This document shows positions 60,683-64,000 of a DNA stretch of 64,000 nucleotides, one piece after another. Source of the stretch: Mitsuaria sp. WAJ17. Its GTDB lineage: Bacteria; Pseudomonadota; Gammaproteobacteria; Burkholderiales; Burkholderiaceae_C. Each line of letters opens with the position of its first letter. Within the stretch, counting starts at the first letter, position 1. The stretch is taken from positions 62,001 to 126,000 of the forward strand of contig NZ_JACJUG010000002.1 in assembly GCF_014174515.1 (NCBI RefSeq). The letters run 5' to 3'. Position numbers and translations under genes: made by a program. Under the pieces are notes generated by a model that was not told the DNA's origin, did no database searches, and saw only the letters and a program-made list of their open reading frames with translations.

Positions 60683-61303
60683 TCAGGGCAGGTCCAGCGC
60701 CTTGAAGACGGCGGACTTGCTGCGACGCTGAGAGGCGTATTTTAGCCGCTGCGCGTGCACAATGGCTTTCAGATCGAAAAGAGCGGTCTCGAAGACGGCG
60801 TTCACCACGACAAAGTCGAACTTGTGGGCCTGGGCTACCTCCACTCGGGCATTGGCCATGCGCCGCTCGATGACCTCCTCGGCGGTGTCGCCGCGGCGAG
60901 TCAGGCGCTGGCGCAGTTCCTCCCAGCTGGGCGGCAGGATGAAGACCAGCACCGCATAGGGGAAGAGCTGCTTGATCTGCAGGGCACCCTGGAAATCGAT
61001 CTCCAGGACCACGTCCTCGCCTTGCTTCATCCTTTCCTCGATGGCGGCGCGCGAGGTGCCGTAGAGGTTGCCATGCACCTCGGCCCACTCGAAGAACTCG
61101 CCCCGCTCGGTCTTGGCCCGGAATTCATCCGGACTGATGAACCAGTACTCGCGGCCATGCTGCTCCTGGCCTCGCGGCGCGCGCGAGGTGTGGGAGATCG
61201 AGACCGCCAGTTTGGCGTCCAGTTCCAGCAGGGCCTTGACCAGGCTGGACTTGCCGGCGCCGCTCGGCGCGGCGACCACGAAGAGATTGCCAGGGTATTC
61301 CAT
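60683..61303 (-). CDS. gmk: Guanylate kinase
   Basis: A 206-residue enzyme that phosphorylates GMP to GDP with ATP. The P-loop APSGAGKSS (12-20), [19 protein letters not shown], the GMP-binding [19 protein letters not shown] and [14 protein letters not shown] are all present. The start is ATG 61303 ([20 protein letters not shown]). The open frame runs a further 440 bp upstream only because the 11-bp repeat lacks stops. GACAAT ends 6 nt before the ATG, suggesting a leaderless transcript for the gmk-rpoZ unit. Confidence 0.96.
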   Translation of the reverse strand: MEYPGNLFVVAAPSGAGKSSLVKALLELDAKLAVSISHTSRAPRGQEQHGREYWFISPDEFRAKTERGEFFEWAEVHGNLYGTSRAAIEERMKQGEDVVLEIDFQGALQIKQLFPYAVLVFILPPSWEELRQRLTRRGDTAEEVIERRMANARVEVAQAHKFDFVVVNAVFETALFDLKAIVHAQRLKYASQRRSKSAVFKALDLP

Positions 61304-61309
61304 CCCGGG

Positions 61310-61315
61310 ATTGTC
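61310..61315 (-). promoter_or_regulatory. -10-like element next to gmk start
   Basis: GACAAT on the minus strand ending 6 nt before the gmk ATG, no Shine-Dalgarno sequence between. Confidence 0.4.
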
Positions 61316-61438
61316 GCTCAGCCGATGCCGGGAGCGGGCACTGTGGCTGGGGCTGAGCATGGGGCGCCACCGCTTGATGCGCCTTGCTTGCCTCCCCGGA
61401 GGGTGTGGAAGCGGCTGGACGCTTGGCCGGACGGGGCA

Positions 61439-61559
61439 ATGTAGGCGCGATGTAGGCGAGATGTAGGCGAGATGTAGGCGAGATGTAGGCGAGATGTAGG
61501 CGAGATGTAGGCGAGATGTAGGCGAGATGTAGGCGCGGTGTAGGCGCGGTGTAGGCGCG
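61439..61559. repeat. 11-bp tandem repeat (ATGTAGGCGAG) x 11
   Basis: Eleven head-to-tail 11-bp units, 121 bp. The inner seven are ATGTAGGCGAG; the end units drift to ATGTAGGCGCG and GTGTAGGCGCG. One unit is about one helical turn, so the array is phased. It fills the gap between the gmk promoter and the porin terminator; nothing else is seen in 61316-61640. Confidence 0.95.
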
Positions 61560-61640
61560 GTGTGGAATCCGATTCGTAGGGCGTAGGGCGCCAGGGCTGG
61601 CTCAATCTGCGTGGCGGACCCTGAGTCGCCATCTGGCGGG

Positions 61641-61674
61641 AAAAGGCCCAGTGGCGCCAGGCGACGCATGGGCC
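61641..61674 (-). terminator. Likely terminator after the porin gene
   Basis: On the minus strand GGCCCA pairs with TGGGCC across an 18-nt loop that can pair internally, followed by TTTT, 15 nt past the porin stop. Confidence 0.6.
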
Positions 61675-61688
61675 AGTGACTGCATGGG

Positions 61689-62735
61689 TCAGAAACTGTG
61701 CCGCATGCCGACCGCGAAGCTGTTGCCATCGTGCAGGCCGTCAATTCTGTCGTTCATGTAGACCGCGTAGACGTCCGTCCGCTTGGACAGCGAGTGGTCA
61801 TAGCCCAGGCTCAAGGTCTTGTGCGTGTTGTCCGTCCGCAGCGGGATGATGCCTGCGAAGGTGCCGGTGCGCACCTTGGAATGGCCCCAGGCCGCGAGGA
61901 GCTTCCCCTTGCCGTTGATGGGCAGCTCGGCGCTGAAGTCGTAGAGGCGTAGCTTGCTGCCATAGGACCCGTCATCGATCTGGCCATATTGGGCGTAGAG
62001 CTTGACCACCCGGAAGTCGTAGGCGGCGCCCAGGTTGAAGGTCTTCTCGCGCTGGCCGTTGGTCGGGGCGGCGGCGTCCGTTCCCACGGCCTGGTAGGCC
62101 ACCGTGGCACTGAAGGGGTCGCCGAAGTACTGCAGGGTGGCGGCATAGCTGGACTTGCCGACACCTTCCCCCAGCGCTCCCTGCAGGTTCAGGCGCAGGC
62201 CGGACATCACGGGGCTGATGTAGCTGACCGAGTTACGCCAGGACGTGTCGTTCTGCAGCCGGGCGGTCTTGCTGATGGGGATGTCGCGGCTGTCGAGGAA
62301 ATAGTGCAGCAGCGTGGGTGAGAAGCCGAAGGAGTCGCCAAAGCTGTTGAACAGCAGCAGCGACACGAACATCTGGCTGGTCGTGCGGCCCACACGCAGC
62401 TGACCGAAGCCGCCGCTCAGTCCGGCATAGGCGTTCTTGGCAAACATCGCGTCGCCTGCGAATCGCCCGGCGGCGCCGGTGTCCATGCCGACGAAGCTCT
62501 CCAGGGCGAACTGGGCCTTGAGTCCGCCGCCCAGGTCCTCCGTGCCGCTGAGCCCCCAGAAGCTGGTGCTCATGTCGCCCGAGCTGATGGCCTTGATCCG
62601 GTTTGCTCCCGCCAACTGGTAGGCGCCCGCGCCTGCATTGAGAACGCCATACAGCTTGACGGTATTCTGTGCGAAGGCCGAATTTATGCTGACAAATGAG
62701 ATCGCTGCGGCCATGAGGCCTTGGGTCCATTTCAT
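61689..62735 (-). CDS. Gram-negative general porin (OmpC/Omp32-like)
   Basis: A 348-residue outer-membrane beta-barrel. The signal peptide [22 protein letters not shown] is followed by [18 protein letters not shown], the usual first strand of betaproteobacterial porins. Loop L3 and strand motifs follow ([36 protein letters not shown]). The protein ends MRHSF with the terminal phenylalanine needed for BAM assembly. The start is ATG 62735 with AGGAAA upstream; the longer frame adds 21 unlikely residues. A single-gene unit. Ion preference cannot be told. Confidence 0.93.
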   Translation of the reverse strand: MKWTQGLMAAAISFVSINSAFAQNTVKLYGVLNAGAGAYQLAGANRIKAISSGDMSTSFWGLSGTEDLGGGLKAQFALESFVGMDTGAAGRFAGDAMFAKNAYAGLSGGFGQLRVGRTTSQMFVSLLLFNSFGDSFGFSPTLLHYFLDSRDIPISKTARLQNDTSWRNSVSYISPVMSGLRLNLQGALGEGVGKSSYAATLQYFGDPFSATVAYQAVGTDAAAPTNGQREKTFNLGAAYDFRVVKLYAQYGQIDDGSYGSKLRLYDFSAELPINGKGKLLAAWGHSKVRTGTFAGIIPLRTDNTHKTLSLGYDHSLSKRTDVYAVYMNDRIDGLHDGNSFAVGMRHSF

Positions 62736-62890
62736 GATGATTTCCTTGGTTGATTTGCCGAGATCCCCACTCGCCCGAATGCTCCCGTGGGTGCTCAAGG
62801 ATGATATTTATGATCAGAAATAGACGCATGGGGAAAACCCGAACTTGTGATGCGAAAAATTCACAGCGCCCCCCGTGCGCCCGGCACGGC

Positions 62891-64000
62891 TCAAGCCAGG
62901 CTTCTGTGACTTCGGGTGGCGTCCCGCTGTCCGGCTTGCATCCGGAGTGGCCGCTCGGCCACGCCCGCGTGGCCAACTGCCTGCTGGAAGGCGTAGCTGG
63001 CCTTGAGTACCGTGCTGTCGTCGTACTGGCGGCCCACCAGCTGCAGGCCGATGGGCAGGCCTTCGGACGTATGGCCGGCGTACAGGCTGGCGGCTGGCAG
63101 CCCGAGCTGGTTGCACCAGGGGGTGTAGACGGGGTAGGGCGGGTTCTGCTGCAGGTTCTCGCTCAGTGCCGGCGGCGGCGAGGGGTGGACGGGGCTCAGC
63201 ACCAGGTCGAACCGCGTGAAGAACTCGTTGACCTCTCGACCTGCCTCGCCCCGGCGTGCCAGCGCGTCCAAGACGCAGTGCTGCGGTAGTTGGCGGCCGG
63301 CTTCCACCAGGGCCTTCAGGGAGGGGTCCAGGCTGTGAGCGGCGTCGCCCAGGGAGTCGGCCAGCCTGGCGGCGAAGGCGCTCCACAACACGCCGTGGAT
63401 CTGCAGGCATTGCAGCACGGCGGGAGGATCCGCCAGCTCGACATGGGCTCCCATTGACTCGAGGATGCGGGCGCTGTGCTTCAGGGTCGCCACGATCTCG
63501 GGGTCGGCCTGCCTGTCCAGTCCCAGCGAAGGGCTCAGGGCTATGCGCAGGCGCTGCAGGGGCGTCCGGAGGGCGGCCCGGTAGTCGGCGGGGTCGTAGG
63601 GCAGTGCATACCAGTCGCGCGGGTCCGGGCGCGAAATGATGTTCATCATGGCTGCCGCGTCCTCGACGGTTCGCGCCATCGGGCCGACATGGCTGAGCAG
63701 TGCGAAGGCGCCCCTTGGATGGTGGGGCACGCGTCCGAAGCTCGGCTTGAAGCCGTAGATGCCGGTGAAGGCGGCGGGGATGCGAATGGATCCGCCGCCA
63801 TCGGTGCCCAGGGCGAGCGGGCTCAAACCGGCGGCAACCGCGGCCGCGGCGCCGCCGCTGGAGCCGCCTGGCGTGTGTGCCAGGTTCCAGGGGTTGCGGG
63901 TGACGCCGCTGAGCGGGCTGTCGGTGGTGATCTTGTGGGCGAAATCCGGCAGCGTGGTCTTGCCGAAGATCACTGCACCGGCGTCGCGCAGACGGCGCAC
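62891..64000 (-). CDS. Amidase-signature hydrolase (5' part cut by window edge)
   Basis: The C-terminal ~369 residues of an amidase-signature enzyme; the N-terminus lies outside the window. The Ser-cisSer-Lys triad regions are present: the lysine in AVIFGKTTLPDF, the cis-serine in TPGGSSGGAAAAVAAG and the nucleophile in LGTDGGGSIRIPA, followed by GFKPSFGRVP. It resembles the acylamidase/GatA-like group but lacks an adjacent gatC or gatB, so a role in aminoacyl-tRNA formation is unlikely. The substrate is unknown. The start codon is not in the window. Confidence 0.9.
   Translation of the reverse strand: MRRLRDAGAVIFGKTTLPDFAHKITTDSPLSGVTRNPWNLAHTPGGSSGGAAAAVAAGLSPLALGTDGGGSIRIPAAFTGIYGFKPSFGRVPHHPRGAFALLSHVGPMARTVEDAAAMMNIISRPDPRDWYALPYDPADYRAALRTPLQRLRIALSPSLGLDRQADPEIVATLKHSARILESMGAHVELADPPAVLQCLQIHGVLWSAFAARLADSLGDAAHSLDPSLKALVEAGRQLPQHCVLDALARRGEAGREVNEFFTRFDLVLSPVHPSPPPALSENLQQNPPYPVYTPWCNQLGLPAASLYAGHTSEGLPIGLQLVGRQYDDSTVLKASYAFQQAVGHAGVAERPLRMQAGQRDATRSHRSLA

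Noticed and set aside
61439..61559. Possible CRISPR array
   Set aside because: Units are contiguous 11-mers with no spacers, and no cas genes are near. The same applies to the 101-bp array at 36.3 kb, whose units have no unique spacers.
61318..61744. Minus-strand frames with repeated [11 protein letters not shown] units, fused upstream of gmk
   Set aside because: Product of the stop-free 11-bp repeat; gmk has a well-placed start at 61303.

Overview
This window is high-GC chromosomal DNA, about two thirds G+C. It almost certainly comes from a betaproteobacterium of the order Burkholderiales. The evidence is the character of the housekeeping proteins, the algZ/algR-hemCDXY arrangement, a bifunctional SpoT next to rpoZ and gmk, a PEP-CTERM protein and a 16-stranded-type porin. 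I cannot name the genus. Most of the window is core genome. I see no prophage, insertion sequence, integrase or CRISPR array. Both ends cut through genes: dnaG at the left and an amidase gene at the right.

Layout: 1-7.2 kb holds dnaG (partial), a membrane PAS-GGDEF-EAL protein, an H-NS-family protein, yggX, argA and a VOC protein. 7.2-15.8 kb holds hrpA, then two adjacent kinase-like/HDOD genes, the first a pseudokinase and the second an apparently active kinase with a GAF domain. 15.8-16.7 kb holds the 4.5S SRP RNA gene on the minus strand and, divergent from it, a SAM-II-type riboswitch with a terminator in front of an unknown 144-aa protein. 16.7-21.9 kb holds sirB2-like and purM (minus), then dnaX-ybaB-recR. 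21.9-27.2 kb holds a MAPEG protein, an esterase and the conserved block mltD-gloB / yafS-rnhA. 27.3-33.8 kb holds an RND efflux pair, a Crp/Fnr regulator, dcd and two small unknown genes.

34-36.8 kb holds a secreted S46 peptidase followed by a 101-bp tandem array in which each unit carries an intrinsic terminator. 36.8-43.7 kb holds an FMN alpha-hydroxy-acid dehydrogenase, a LysR regulator that shares its start region with a divergent DUF454 gene, a TPR/GAF histidine kinase, dinB and a hemerythrin. 43.9-55.4 kb holds a PEP-CTERM protein, argH, algZ-algR, ppc and hemC-hemD-hemX-hemY. 55.4-56.2 kb holds two identical tRNA-Arg(ACG) genes and a 9-bp VNTR. 56.2-64 kb holds a CaiB-type racemase/CoA-transferase, greB, spoT-rpoZ, gmk, an 11-bp VNTR, a porin and the partial amidase.

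Two themes recur. First, about ten genes have a -10-like hexamer ending only 6-10 nt before the start codon with no room for a ribosome binding site, which suggests leaderless transcripts. Second, repeated extragenic sequences (GGATCC-centred palindromes, GCAAGACCTGACCC, 9-, 11- and 101-bp tandem repeats) fill several gaps. The best candidate for something undescribed is the orphan SAM-II riboswitch at 16.2 kb. The pseudokinase/kinase HDOD pair is second.
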